A stretch of DNA of 64,000 nt, taken from NCBI GenBank assembly GCA_049889095.1, contig JBLJFK010000002.1. The stretch is one strand, 5' to 3'. How positions within the stretch are numbered: the stretch's first letter is position 1; every line of letters starts with the position of its first letter. Below are positions 10,544 to 19,294 of the stretch, piece by piece. The notes under the pieces are model-generated. The model saw only the letters and a list, made by a program, of their open reading frames with translations. It was not told where the DNA came from and ran no database searches. This DNA is from Ewingella sp049889095 (lineage in GTDB: Bacteria > Pseudomonadota > Gammaproteobacteria > Enterobacterales > Enterobacteriaceae). A program made the position numbers and the translations under genes.

Positions 10544-10882
10544 ATGGCAACGGGTCATTATGATCTTAAAAAAGCAAAGAACGGACAATTTCACTTTAAC
10601 CTGAAGGCCGGTAATGGAGAGATTATTCTCACCAGTGAGATGTATGCCAGCAAAGCATCAGCAGAGAATGGCATCGCGTCCGTACAAAGCAATTGCACCG
10701 ATGAGAACCAATTTGAAGTCAAACCTGGCAAAGACGAACAGCACTATTTCGTTCTCAAGGCCAAAAACCACCAGGTAATTGGCGTCAGCGAGATGTACAC
10801 CACCGACGCGGCGGCGCGTAAAGGCATGGCTTCGGTGATGAAAAGTGGTCCCTCGACCGAGGTCAGGGATCTGACGCACTAA
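10544..10882 (+). CDS. yegP: YegP family protein (two DUF1508 repeats)
   Basis: Small cytoplasmic protein of 112 residues made of two ~50-residue repeats. The pattern FHFNLKAGNGEIILTSEMYASKASAENGIASV in the first half is echoed by HYFVLKAKNHQVIGVSEMYTTDAAARKGMASV in the second. It matches E. coli YegP closely; the function is unknown. The site CTGGAGAAATCATATG supplies a good ribosome binding site at the chosen ATG. It is separated from baeR by 159 bases and likely has its own promoter. Confidence 0.92.
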   Translation: MATGHYDLKKAKNGQFHFNLKAGNGEIILTSEMYASKASAENGIASVQSNCTDENQFEVKPGKDEQHYFVLKAKNHQVIGVSEMYTTDAAARKGMASVMKSGPSTEVRDLTH

Positions 10883-10910
10883 TTGAGATCCCATTCCTGG
10901 CTTCAACTAT

Positions 10911-10939
10911 TCAGGGGCTAAATTGATCTAAGCCCCTGA
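10911..10939. terminator. Hairpin after yegP
   Basis: A 9-bp perfect stem (TCAGGGGCT / AGCCCCTGA) with an 11-base loop lies 28 bases after the yegP stop. No clear T-run follows, so this is only a probable transcript end. Confidence 0.5.
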
Positions 10940-11054
10940 TCGGTCCAAATACCCATACTAACAGGCTGCTTTTTCCTTTTTCAGACGCTACAATTCGGGC
11001 CTTTCGTCGCCCCCTTAGGGACGGCCCTGACTTGCTATCAGACTGAGAATAACT

Positions 11055-12437
11055 ATGTTTACTCCGGAATTACTCTCTCCGGCTGGTTCGCTTAAGAACA
11101 TGCGCTACGCCTTTGCTTATGGTGCAGACGCGGTTTATGCCGGCCAGCCTCGTTACAGCCTGCGCGTCCGCAATAACGAGTTCAACCATCAGAATTTGGC
11201 TATCGGCATCAATGAAGCCCATGAACTGGGCAAAAAATTCTATGTCGTGGTGAACATTGCCCCACATAACGCCAAGCTGAAAACCTTTCTGCGTGATTTA
11301 AGACCGGTGATCGACATGGGGCCTGATGCGCTGATCATGTCCGATCCTGGGCTGATTATGATGGTTCGCGAAGCCTTCCCGCAGATGGACATCCACCTTT
11401 CGGTGCAGGCCAATGCGGTCAACTGGGCGACGGTGAAATTCTGGCAGCAAATGGGGCTGACGCGGGTGATTCTTTCACGCGAACTCTCACTCGAAGAGAT
11501 CGCTGAGATCCGTGCTCAAGTGCCGGACATGGAAATCGAAATCTTCGTGCATGGCGCACTCTGCATGGCTTATTCAGGCCGCTGTCTGCTCTCCGGTTAT
11601 ATTAATAAACGCGACCCGAATCAGGGTACCTGCACGAATGCTTGCCGCTGGGAATACAAAGTTCAGCCGGGCAAAGAAGACGATCTCGGCAATATCGTGC
11701 ATCAGTACGAGCCGATCGCGGTGCGACAGGTGGCGGCAGAAGAAGCGCCTGAATCCACGCTGGGCATCGGCCAACCGACCGACAAAGTCTTTATGTTAGA
11801 AGAGGCACTGCGCCCCGGCGAATACATGAGTGCCTTCGAAGATGAACACGGCACCTATATTATGAATTCTAAGGATCTACGCGCCATTCAGCACGTGGAA
11901 ACCCTGACAAAAATGGGTGTTCACTCGCTGAAAATTGAAGGCCGGACGAAATCCTTCTATTACTGCGCCCGCACCGCACAGGTGTATCGCCGTGCGATAG
12001 ATGATGCCGCCGCCGGAAAACCTTTTGATCCGACGCTGCTGACCACGCTAGAAGGGCTGGCGCACCGCGGCTACACCGAAGGTTTCCTGCGCCGTCATAC
12101 CCATGATGCCCAACAGAATTACGAATACGGTTTCTCAGTCAGTGACCGCCAGCAGTTTGTCGGCGAATTTACCGGTAACCGCGTGGACGGCTGGGCAGAA
12201 ATTGACGTCAAAAACAAATTCAGCGTTGGCGACAGCGTTGAAATGATGACGCCGAAAGGCAATGTACAGTTCACACTCGCGGCATTGCGTAACAAGAAAG
12301 GTCAACCGGTGGAGGTTGCACCGGGTAATGGTCACATTGTTTATGTATTGCTGCCAGAAGAGGTCGGTCTGGAGTTAGCTATTTTGTTGCGCAATCTTGA
12401 AGATACTGACACACGCAATCCTCACGCTAAAGCCTGA
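11055..12437 (+). CDS. trhP: TrhP (YegQ), tRNA U34 hydroxylation protein, U32 peptidase family
   Basis: Peptidase-U32 family protein of 460 residues. In E. coli YegQ/TrhP makes 5-hydroxyuridine at tRNA position 34, the first step to cmo5U, using prephenate-dependent chemistry. The family Cys cluster is visible around residues 170-198 (CMAYSGRC, then GTCTNACRWEYKV), consistent with an Fe-S cluster. The N-terminus MFTPELLSPAGSLKNMRYAFAYGADAVY is typical. It precedes the CyaR small RNA, as in E. coli. It ends in a strong terminator. Confidence 0.94.
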   Translation: MFTPELLSPAGSLKNMRYAFAYGADAVYAGQPRYSLRVRNNEFNHQNLAIGINEAHELGKKFYVVVNIAPHNAKLKTFLRDLRPVIDMGPDALIMSDPGLIMMVREAFPQMDIHLSVQANAVNWATVKFWQQMGLTRVILSRELSLEEIAEIRAQVPDMEIEIFVHGALCMAYSGRCLLSGYINKRDPNQGTCTNACRWEYKVQPGKEDDLGNIVHQYEPIAVRQVAAEEAPESTLGIGQPTDKVFMLEEALRPGEYMSAFEDEHGTYIMNSKDLRAIQHVETLTKMGVHSLKIEGRTKSFYYCARTAQVYRRAIDDAAAGKPFDPTLLTTLEGLAHRGYTEGFLRRHTHDAQQNYEYGFSVSDRQQFVGEFTGNRVDGWAEIDVKNKFSVGDSVEMMTPKGNVQFTLAALRNKKGQPVEVAPGNGHIVYVLLPEEVGLELAILLRNLEDTDTRNPHAKA

Positions 12438-12471
12438 GCGTTAATAATTTCATTAAATAGCGTTAACAATG

Positions 12472-12496
12472 ACGCCACACTACGTGGCGTTTTTTA
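12472..12496 (+). terminator. Rho-independent terminator of trhP
   Basis: Perfect 7-bp stem ACGCCAC / GTGGCGT with a 5-base loop, followed directly by TTTTTT. Confidence 0.9.
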
Positions 12497-12525
12497 TTGG
12501 TCTTTTTTAAAAATAACATCAAAAA

Positions 12526-12541
12526 TAAGAAACCGGTCACA
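12526..12541 (+). promoter_or_regulatory. Candidate CRP site for cyaR
   Basis: The 16-base window TAAGA-N6-TCACA has an exact right half-site and a 3/5 left half-site. Its centre lies about 41.5 bases before the proposed cyaR start at G12575, the spacing of a class II CRP site. A -10 element TATTAT lies at 12563-12568. In E. coli cyaR is activated by cAMP-CRP. The site is inferred from position more than from strength. Confidence 0.5.
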
Positions 12542-12574
12542 TTCATCCTCTGTTTCTTTAGTTATTATCTTTTC

Positions 12575-12662
12575 GCAATTTACACGAATGATAAATAAAT
12601 TATCGAACTACACTAAGAACCACCTCCTTGGCCAGCTCAACCTCCCTTGAGCTGGCTTTTCT
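12575..12662 (+). ncRNA. cyaR: CyaR small regulatory RNA
   Basis: Between yegQ and the next gene lies a stretch matching the diagnostic core of CyaR: AGAACCACCTCCTT at 12617-12630. It is followed by a terminator stem GCCAGCTCAA / TTGAGCTGGC (12631-12640 with 12647-12656) with a CCTCCC loop, then TTTTCTT. CyaR is an Hfq-bound RNA whose CCTCC single strand pairs with ribosome binding sites of ompX, nadE, luxS and others. The 5' end is placed from the -10 element and the usual length (~87 nt); only the 3' two-thirds is well supported by similarity to E. coli CyaR. Confidence 0.85.
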
Positions 12663-12934
12663 TATTATATCAACACATCCCATCTCATGAAAACCCATTC
12701 AATAATCAAGGCTGATATTGAAACTCGTTAATATCATGATTTAACTTCATCGATAATAAAAAATATATTTCATTATAAAAAAACCATCTTATATTTAGCA
12801 TTCCGATATTATTCAGCAATTGATAACGCCTGAACGTTCTACTTCATTACCTGATTATTCCGATAGCTTTGATACCGGTTTGTCCTCTATATTTATGGGT
12901 AAAAGATAACCCTTGCGACAGACAGGAAGCATTC

Positions 12935-13846
12935 ATGAAGGAAAGTATGCAAGAGACGCCGGGCGCGCTTTTGATTTTAAACGGCAAAGGGGCAGGCAAT
13001 GAGGCGCTGCGTGAAGCGATTTATGCCTTGCGCGCAGAAGGAACCCGCCTTGAAGTCCGTGTCACTTGGGAACATGGCGATGCAGCCCGCTATCTGGCAG
13101 AAGCCGTAGCATTAGGCTGTGAAACGGTGATCGCGGGAGGCGGTGACGGCACCATCAATGAAGTCGCCACCGCGCTGATTAATCTGCCTGAGGAAATGCG
13201 TCCGGCGCTGGGTTTATTACCGCTCGGCACCGCCAACGACTTTGCCACCAGCTGCGGTATTCCTGTTGCACTGGATCAGGCGTTACAGCTGGCGATAAAA
13301 GGCCGTGCAGTGAACATCGACCTCGCCCGCGTCAATGAAAAACGCTATTTCATTAATATGGCAACCGGCGGTTTTGGTACCCGTATTACCACTGAAACGC
13401 CTGAAAAGCTGAAGTCTGCGCTGGGCGGCGTCTCCTATTTCATTCACGGCCTGCTGCGCATGGACCAACTTAAGGCCGATCGCTGTGTAATCACCGGCCC
13501 GGATTTCTCATGGGAAGGCGAAGCGCTGGTGATCGGCATAGGTAATGGTCGTCAGGCCGGTGGCGGCCAGCAGATCTGCCCTGAGGCGCTGATTAACGAC
13601 GGTTTGCTTCAGCTACGTCTGCTGACCTCAGAAGAACTGTTGCCGTCGTTCCTGCGCAGTCTGCTCAACAATGAAGAAAATAAAAATATCGTCTCCGCTC
13701 ATCTCCCGTGGCTGGAGATCACCGCGCCACATGAAATGACCTTCAATCTTGATGGAGAGCCGCTAACCGGCACTCAATTTCGCATCGAAGTCGTGCCAAA
13801 CGCTATTCAGTGCCGCCTTCCCCCACAGTGCGAACTGCTGGGCTGA
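12935..13846 (+). CDS. yegS: YegS, lipid kinase (diacylglycerol-kinase-like)
   Basis: DAGK-catalytic family protein. The nucleotide-binding GGGDGTINEVATALINLP motif lies near residues 68-85, followed by LPLGTANDFA. E. coli YegS phosphorylates phosphatidylglycerol in vitro. The start at 12935 is chosen because GACAGGAAG precedes it at good spacing and gives 303 residues, matching the ~299-residue family; an in-frame ATG 66 bases upstream would add a tail without similarity. The 272 bases between cyaR and this gene are AT-rich, and nothing else was recognised there. Confidence 0.92.
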   Translation: MKESMQETPGALLILNGKGAGNEALREAIYALRAEGTRLEVRVTWEHGDAARYLAEAVALGCETVIAGGGDGTINEVATALINLPEEMRPALGLLPLGTANDFATSCGIPVALDQALQLAIKGRAVNIDLARVNEKRYFINMATGGFGTRITTETPEKLKSALGGVSYFIHGLLRMDQLKADRCVITGPDFSWEGEALVIGIGNGRQAGGGQQICPEALINDGLLQLRLLTSEELLPSFLRSLLNNEENKNIVSAHLPWLEITAPHEMTFNLDGEPLTGTQFRIEVVPNAIQCRLPPQCELLG

Positions 13847-13875
13847 TCTTCTTTCACACCGCTTTATCGTTCATT

Positions 13876-13926
13876 CTCTGTACTGTGATCTGCCTTGCAG
13901 TACAGAGCAAATCTGCGCCTTTTTTT
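13876..13926 (+). terminator. Probable terminator of yegS
   Basis: Perfect 10-bp stem CTCTGTACTG / CAGTACAGAG (13876-13885 with 13898-13907), followed at a distance of about 11 bases by a run of T. Confidence 0.6.
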
Positions 13927-13954
13927 GTGATCCTTTCTGTCTTATTTTGATAAT

Positions 13955-13970
13955 CATACTTGTATGGTAG
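13955..13970. promoter_or_regulatory. Shared operator 1 (CATAC-TT-GTATG)
   Basis: CATACTTGTATGGTAG contains the dyad CATAC/GTATG around TT. The same 16 bases recur exactly at 16797-16812 upstream of rspA, and a related ATAC-CC-GTATG lies at 19219-19229 upstream of the MFS gene. The length and symmetry resemble GntR-family operators. No regulator gene sits in the cluster, so the binding protein is unknown; RspR is a candidate by analogy with E. coli rspAB. Confidence 0.6.
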
Positions 13971-14122
13971 ACGTCTAGTGCTTAGATTTACTCTGCCGAT
14001 GTCGCTGAATAATTCAACGTTGAACTTCCGCGGGCAAAAGAATAGCCGTCTAGTCGAGGCTTTTGTTCATCCAGAATTTATTTGATGTTCTGCGGCGAAT
14101 TATCAAAGAGTGCAGGGGAATT

Positions 14123-15685
14123 ATGATTAATCATCATAAAGAAAGACCTATATCTGTAAAAAATATGCTGGCTTACGGTGGAGGCGATTTCTTCGGCGGC
14201 GGGTGTTTCGCGGTATTAGGCTTGTGGATCATGTTTTTCTATACCACCTATGCCGGATTAAGCCCGGCAGAGGCGGGGGCCGTTATTGCTACAGCCCGCT
14301 TGCTGGATGCTTTTTTTGATCCGTTGATGGGATACGTGACGGATAATTTCTACCGCAATAAACTGGGCAGAAAATATGGTCGCCGCGGTTTCTTCTTCTT
14401 ACTCGGCGCACCACTGATTATGGTGACTTACATTATTATGTGGGTCAGCGGTATGGGTTTCTGGTATTACCTGTTCACATATATTCTCTTCTACGCCGCC
14501 TATACGCTGGCAATTGTGCCTTATGAAACGCTGGCAGCAGAAATGACGTCCAGCTTTAAAATGCGCACTAAACTCACTGGTGTGAGGATGTTCTTCTCTA
14601 CCGGTGCGGCAATATTAGCCGCCTGGCTGCCGGGGCGAATTATTACTTACCTTGGCAAAGATTCTTCCTCATCATTTTTGATTATGGGGGTTATTTTCGG
14701 TGTACTGTTTGCCGTCGTGATCCTGATGCTCTACTTCTATACATGGGAACGGCCGATCCCCGTTGACGTTTCCGCACCAAAACTTTCTTTTCGCCGCGAC
14801 ATGAAGCACCTGTTTAGATCGCTGGTGTCGACCATGAAAGTCCGTACCTTCCGCCAGCACGTCGGGATGTATCTGGGCGGTTTCGTCGCACTCGATGTGC
14901 TCGGTGCCGTCCTGGCTTACTACCTTATTTTTGTACTCGGGCAAAATGCCGTCACAGCATCGAATGCAATGACATTAATGACATTGGTACAGTTTGTCTG
15001 CGTGGCCCTGTTTATTTTCTTGTGCATGAAATTAGGCAACGGAGCCTCATACCGAATCGCACAGTTATTTATGCTCGCGAGCGTCGGGTTATTTTTAGCC
15101 ATTCACTTACTGCAATTACCTTTTAATATAACGTTGATTTATCTCTCCGTTATATTAATGGGCGTCGGCCGCTCCGGCACCAGTTACGTCTGCTGGAATA
15201 TCTACAGTTTTATTCCAGATGTGGATGAGATGCTAACCGGGAAACGTCGTGAGGGGATTTTTGCGGGTGTCATGACTTTTGTCCGCAAAGCGGTGCAGGC
15301 AGTCGCGTTATTTGGCGTTGGATTGTTATTGCAACATTATGGATTTACCCCAAAAACCAGCACACAGCCCGCTGAAGCGGTTTATGGCATCACGCTGGTA
15401 TTTGGCACCGGCTCGGTTGTCTTCCTGTTGGTCGGTCTGTACAGCTCAATGAAGTTCAAGCTCACGCGTCATAATCATGGGTTACTGGTGAATGAAATTG
15501 AACGTCTGAAGGCCGGTGGCAGTAAAAAGGATGTGACGCCGGAAACCCGTGTAATGGCCGAGCAACTGACAGGCTGGCCATACGAAAAATGTTGGGGTGA
15601 AAATAACATCCTTAGTCAGGCAGAAGATATCTCGCCTTTAACCTCCTCTAACATCTCAACCGGAGCCAACCATGCAAAGAATTGA
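14123..15685 (+). CDS. GPH-family sugar/sugar-acid:cation symporter
   Basis: A 12-helix inner-membrane transporter of the glycoside-pentoside-hexuronide family. The N-terminal region KNMLAYGGGDFFGGGCFAVLGLWIMFFY and the loop DAFFDPLMGYVTDN with GRKYGRRGFFFLLGAP are typical. The start at 14123 follows GCAGGGGAATT and gives 520 residues; an ATG 60 bases upstream lacks a ribosome site. Its neighbour is a 2,3-diketogulonate-reductase-type enzyme overlapping by 14 bases, so the substrate is probably a sugar acid or plant-wall oligouronide (inference). Confidence 0.85.
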   Translation: MINHHKERPISVKNMLAYGGGDFFGGGCFAVLGLWIMFFYTTYAGLSPAEAGAVIATARLLDAFFDPLMGYVTDNFYRNKLGRKYGRRGFFFLLGAPLIMVTYIIMWVSGMGFWYYLFTYILFYAAYTLAIVPYETLAAEMTSSFKMRTKLTGVRMFFSTGAAILAAWLPGRIITYLGKDSSSSFLIMGVIFGVLFAVVILMLYFYTWERPIPVDVSAPKLSFRRDMKHLFRSLVSTMKVRTFRQHVGMYLGGFVALDVLGAVLAYYLIFVLGQNAVTASNAMTLMTLVQFVCVALFIFLCMKLGNGASYRIAQLFMLASVGLFLAIHLLQLPFNITLIYLSVILMGVGRSGTSYVCWNIYSFIPDVDEMLTGKRREGIFAGVMTFVRKAVQAVALFGVGLLLQHYGFTPKTSTQPAEAVYGITLVFGTGSVVFLLVGLYSSMKFKLTRHNHGLLVNEIERLKAGGSKKDVTPETRVMAEQLTGWPYEKCWGENNILSQAEDISPLTSSNISTGANHAKN

Positions 15686-16685
15686 ATTCAACCTGATGCA
15701 GCAGACTGTCCAGCGTGCCTTGCTCAACGCAGGTCTTGACGAAGACAGTGCGCGAGTGTGCGCGCGCATTCATACCGAATCCAGCTGTGACGGCATTTCA
15801 TCTCATGGTTTGAACCGCGTGGCCCGTTTTGTGGATTACGTCAAGAAAGGCTGGATCGATATTCACGCCAAACCCGAACTGGAAAAATCACTCGGTACCC
15901 TCGCCATTTATAACGGGCATCAGGGGATTGGTATCACCAACGCGTTGTTTGCCGTCGAAAAAGCTACTGAAATGGCGAAAGAACATGGCACAGGGATTGT
16001 GGCAATGAAAAACAGCAGCCATTGGATGCGCGGCGGCAGCTATGGCTGGTACGCTGCTGAACAGGGCATGGCGGCCATTTGCTGGACGAATACCGAGTCC
16101 TGTATGCCCGCATGGGGCGGAAAAAACACGCGAGTGGGCAATAATCCGTTTGTGATGGCAATTCCGAGAGCTAAAGGACCCATTGTACTGGATATGGCAA
16201 TGTCTCAATATTCCTACGGAAAATTACAGGTCACCCGACTGAAAAACGAAAAACTGCCCTTCCCCGGCGGCTACGATGCGCAGGGGAAGCTGACCGATGA
16301 ACCGGGCCCGATCGAAGCATCCAAGCGTATTCTACCCACCGGGTACTGGAAAGGTTCGGGGCTGGCGATTGTGCTCGACGCGATGGCCGCGTTGCTGTCT
16401 GCAGGCTCGCCGACCAATGAGATCGACAAGATCGACAAAGGCAGTTGCACCGGTGCCAGCCAGATTTTCATGATTTTTGACCCGTCGCAGTTAGGTGGTG
16501 CTGAATTCACTGAGCGCATGGCCGACAGCGTTGCAGATTACGTCAATCAGTCAGAGCCCGCAGAAAACAGCCGCGACGTTCGTTATCCGGGCCAAACGGC
16601 AGCCTCAAATCGCGAAGAAAACCGTCGTCTCGGGATCCCGGTCGATGATGATGTATGGAATGAAGTGATGCAGCTGGCAGAGTAG
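15672..16685 (+). CDS. YiaK-type Ldh2 oxidoreductase (2,3-diketo-L-gulonate reductase-like)
   Basis: Malate/L-lactate dehydrogenase (Ldh2) family enzyme of 337 residues. It resembles E. coli YiaK/DlgD along its length: SHGLNRVARFVDYV, SSHWMRGGSYGWYAAEQG, ICWTNTESCMPAWGG, ILPTGYWKGSGLAIVLD. YiaK reduces 2,3-diketo-L-gulonate with NADH. A good GGAGCCAACC ribosome site precedes the ATG inside the end of the transporter gene. Because neighbours differ from the yia operon, the exact substrate is uncertain. A terminator follows. Confidence 0.8.
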   Translation: MQRIEFNLMQQTVQRALLNAGLDEDSARVCARIHTESSCDGISSHGLNRVARFVDYVKKGWIDIHAKPELEKSLGTLAIYNGHQGIGITNALFAVEKATEMAKEHGTGIVAMKNSSHWMRGGSYGWYAAEQGMAAICWTNTESCMPAWGGKNTRVGNNPFVMAIPRAKGPIVLDMAMSQYSYGKLQVTRLKNEKLPFPGGYDAQGKLTDEPGPIEASKRILPTGYWKGSGLAIVLDAMAALLSAGSPTNEIDKIDKGSCTGASQIFMIFDPSQLGGAEFTERMADSVADYVNQSEPAENSRDVRYPGQTAASNREENRRLGIPVDDDVWNEVMQLAE

Positions 16686-16711
16686 TCCCCTCTTGTTTTT
16701 CCTTTCCCCCC

Positions 16712-16740
16712 ACGCCTGCCACCGCAGGCGTTTTCTTTTA
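16712..16740 (+). terminator. Terminator after the YiaK-like gene
   Basis: Perfect 8-bp stem ACGCCTGC / GCAGGCGT followed by TTTCTTTT. Confidence 0.85.
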
Positions 16741-16796
16741 TATTTTCGGCCTTTCTACTGGCCAAAATGTGATCTTGTCTGGCAAAAAACAATATA

Positions 16797-16812
16797 CATA
16801 CTTGTATGGTAG
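16797..16812. promoter_or_regulatory. Shared operator 2 (CATAC-TT-GTATG)
   Basis: Exact second copy of CATACTTGTATGGTAG, 67 bases before the rspA start. Identity over 16 bases with the site upstream of the GPH transporter implies joint control of the two transcripts. Confidence 0.6.
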
Positions 16813-16878
16813 TTGTGCTATGACGTATTTATAACCAAAGAAAATACGCCCTACTTTTACTGCAGAAGGTTGTAACCG

Positions 16879-18093
16879 ATGAAGATCGTGAAAGCTGAAG
16901 TCTTTGTTACCTGTCCCGGACGTAACTTTGTCACGCTGAAAATCACCACCGACAGCGGCCTGACCGGCCTCGGCGATGCCACTCTGAATGGCCGCGAGTT
17001 GCCGGTTGCGTCCTACCTGAAAGATCACGTCTGCCCGCAGCTGATTGGCCGAGACGCCCACCAGATCGAAGACATCTGGCAGTTCTTCTACAAAGGCGCG
17101 TACTGGCGTCGCGGGCCAGTAACCATGTCGGCTATTTCGGCGGTCGATATGGCACTGTGGGACATCAAGGCCAAAGCCGCCAATATGCCGCTGTATCAGT
17201 TGCTCGGCGGCGCGTCACGCACAGGCGTAATGGTTTACTGCCACACCACCGGCCACTCCATTGATGAAGTGCTGGACGACTACGCCAAACATAAAGAGCT
17301 GGGTTTCAAGGCAATTCGCGCGCAGTGCGGCGTGCCGGGCATGAAAACCACCTACGGGATGGCGAAAGGTAAAGGTCAGGCTTACGAGCCAGCCACCAAA
17401 GGCATCTGGCCGGAAGAGCAGCTGTGGTCCACCGAAAAATATCTCGATTTCACCCCGAAACTGTTTGAAGCCGTACGCAATAAGTTTGGCTTTGATGAAC
17501 ACTTACTGCACGACATGCACCATCGCCTGACGCCGATTGAAGCAGCACGCTTTGGCAAAAGTATCGAGCAATATCGTCTGTTCTGGATGGAGGACCCAAC
17601 ACCTGCTGAAAATCAGGCGTGTTTCCGTCTGATCCGCCAGCATACCGTCACGCCTATTGCGGTGGGCGAAGTATTCAACAGTATCTGGGATTGTAAGCAG
17701 CTGATTGAAGAGCAGTTGATCGACTATATCCGCACCACGCTGACCCACGCGGGCGGCATCACTGGCATGCGCCGGATTGCGGATTTTGCGTCGCTCTACC
17801 AAGTACGCACTGGCTCACATGGCCCATCGGATCTTTCACCGGTGTGTATGGCGGCCGCGCTGCACTTTGACCTGTGGGTGCCGAACTTCGGCGTGCAGGA
17901 ATACATGGGCTACTCCGAGCAGATGCTGGAAGTCTTTCCGCATAACTGGACCTTTAATGACGGCTATATGCATCCGGGAGAGAAACCGGGGCTTGGCATC
18001 GAGTTTGACGAAAAACTGGCGGCGAAATATCCGTACGAGCCGGCGCACCTGCCGGTGGCCCGTCTGGAAGACGGTACATTATGGAACTGGTAA
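16879..18093 (+). CDS. rspA: RspA, mannonate-dehydratase-family enolase protein
   Basis: Enolase-superfamily protein of 404 residues, the same length as E. coli RspA, with near-identical segments (LGDATLNGRELPVASYL, KGAYWRRGPVTMSAISAVDM, FWMEDPTPAENQ, IAVGEVFNSIWDC, RTGSHGPSDLSPVCMAAALH). The acidic residues in MEDPTPAE and VGEV are metal ligands of the family. ManD-type members dehydrate D-mannonate or D-altronate to 2-keto-3-deoxygluconate, some with low efficiency. RspA was first described as lowering homoserine-lactone starvation signalling in E. coli. It is followed 11 bases later by rspB. Confidence 0.92.
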   Translation: MKIVKAEVFVTCPGRNFVTLKITTDSGLTGLGDATLNGRELPVASYLKDHVCPQLIGRDAHQIEDIWQFFYKGAYWRRGPVTMSAISAVDMALWDIKAKAANMPLYQLLGGASRTGVMVYCHTTGHSIDEVLDDYAKHKELGFKAIRAQCGVPGMKTTYGMAKGKGQAYEPATKGIWPEEQLWSTEKYLDFTPKLFEAVRNKFGFDEHLLHDMHHRLTPIEAARFGKSIEQYRLFWMEDPTPAENQACFRLIRQHTVTPIAVGEVFNSIWDCKQLIEEQLIDYIRTTLTHAGGITGMRRIADFASLYQVRTGSHGPSDLSPVCMAAALHFDLWVPNFGVQEYMGYSEQMLEVFPHNWTFNDGYMHPGEKPGLGIEFDEKLAAKYPYEPAHLPVARLEDGTLWNW

Positions 18094-18104
18094 GGAAATC
18101 GAAA

Positions 18105-19130
18105 ATGAAAAGCGTTGTTATACAACAACCCGGAACGCTGGTGATCGAAGAGCGGCCACTGCCACAACCGGCCGCAGGTGAGGTGCGGGTAAAAGTCAGT
18201 TACGCCGGAATTTGCGGTTCTGATGTGCATATTCACCACGGCCACAATCCGTTTGCCAAATATCCGCGGGTGATTGGTCACGAGTTCTTCGGTCATATTG
18301 ACGATGTAGGTCAAGGTGTTGACGCCGGTCGCATTGGTGAACGCGTGGTGGTTGATCCGGTGGTCAGCTGCGGCCACTGCTACCCCTGTTCTATCGGCCG
18401 GCCGAACGTGTGCACTGAATTGCAGGTGATCGGCGTGCACCGGGATGGCGGTTTCAGCGACTACGCCTGTGCACCTGCAGCCAATGCTTATGAGGTTCCG
18501 CCAACCATTTCCGACGAGCTTGCCAGCATGGTGGAACCCTTTACTATTGCGGCGAACATTACGGCGTTCCTGAAACCTCAGCCACAAGATACCGCGCTGA
18601 TCTACGGTGCCGGCCCCATGGGTCTGACGGTTATTCAGGTATTAAAGGGGGTTTATGGGGTGCAAAAAGTCATTGTGGCTGACCGCATTGACGAGCGCCT
18701 GGTCATGGCAAAACAGAGCGGCGCAGACTGGACTATCAACAATCAGCATCAGTCCGTGACTGACGCACTGGCAGCTGAAGGTATACGCCCGACAATCGTA
18801 GTGGATGCTGCCTGCCATCCGGCGATTTTACAGGAAGCTATTTTACTGGCCTCCCCCGCCGCCCGTATCGGTATGATGGGCTTCTCCGGTGAAGCCAGCA
18901 GCGTGACTCAGCAGAGTATTACCAGCAAAGAGATTTCACTGTTTTCATCGCGCCTTAACAGTCACCGCTTCCCGCAGGTGATTGAATGGATGGAGCAGGG
19001 AAAAATTGATCCGAAAAAACTGGTGACGCACTGGATGCCCGCGACTGACGTTGAAGCCGCCATGCATTTGTTTGAAAAAGACCAGCGCGCCTGCTGCAAA
19101 GTACTGTTGAAGTTCCCGATGAATGGCTGA
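18105..19130 (+). CDS. rspB: RspB, zinc-dependent sugar-acid dehydrogenase
   Basis: Medium-chain zinc alcohol dehydrogenase family. The catalytic zinc site begins with Cys37 in YAGICGSDVHIHHGHNPFAK and HEFFG. The structural zinc Cys set is SCGHCYPCSIGRPNVC, and the Rossmann motif is YGAGPMGLTVIQVLKG. It matches E. coli RspB closely; related enzymes oxidise L-gulonate to D-fructuronate. The start at 18105 follows TAAGGAAATC; an in-frame ATG inside rspA would add 8 residues without a ribosome site. It forms an operon with rspA. Confidence 0.92.
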   Translation: MKSVVIQQPGTLVIEERPLPQPAAGEVRVKVSYAGICGSDVHIHHGHNPFAKYPRVIGHEFFGHIDDVGQGVDAGRIGERVVVDPVVSCGHCYPCSIGRPNVCTELQVIGVHRDGGFSDYACAPAANAYEVPPTISDELASMVEPFTIAANITAFLKPQPQDTALIYGAGPMGLTVIQVLKGVYGVQKVIVADRIDERLVMAKQSGADWTINNQHQSVTDALAAEGIRPTIVVDAACHPAILQEAILLASPAARIGMMGFSGEASSVTQQSITSKEISLFSSRLNSHRFPQVIEWMEQGKIDPKKLVTHWMPATDVEAAMHLFEKDQRACCKVLLKFPMNG

Positions 19131-19161
19131 TCCACAACACATTGACTCGCCACATCATTAC

Positions 19162-19196
19162 ACAGGAAGGATGCAGCTTCATCCTTCCTGTTTTCT
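19162..19196 (+). terminator. Terminator of rspAB
   Basis: Perfect 12-bp stem ACAGGAAGGATG / CATCCTTCCTGT with a 6-base loop, followed by TTTTCT. Confidence 0.92.
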
Positions 19197-19218
19197 ATGT
19201 TCTATTTCAACACCTGTA

Positions 19219-19229
19219 ATACCCGTATG
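19219..19229. promoter_or_regulatory. Shared operator 3 (ATAC-CC-GTATG)
   Basis: ATACCCGTATG repeats the ATAC-N2-GTATG dyad of the two upstream operators, 66 bases before the MFS start. It differs only in the central dinucleotide and flanks. Confidence 0.45.
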
Positions 19230-19294
19230 TTATTTACTTTATACAACACCGGCAGTACGCATCACTATTATAAATAATACCAAGTGGAGCTTCT

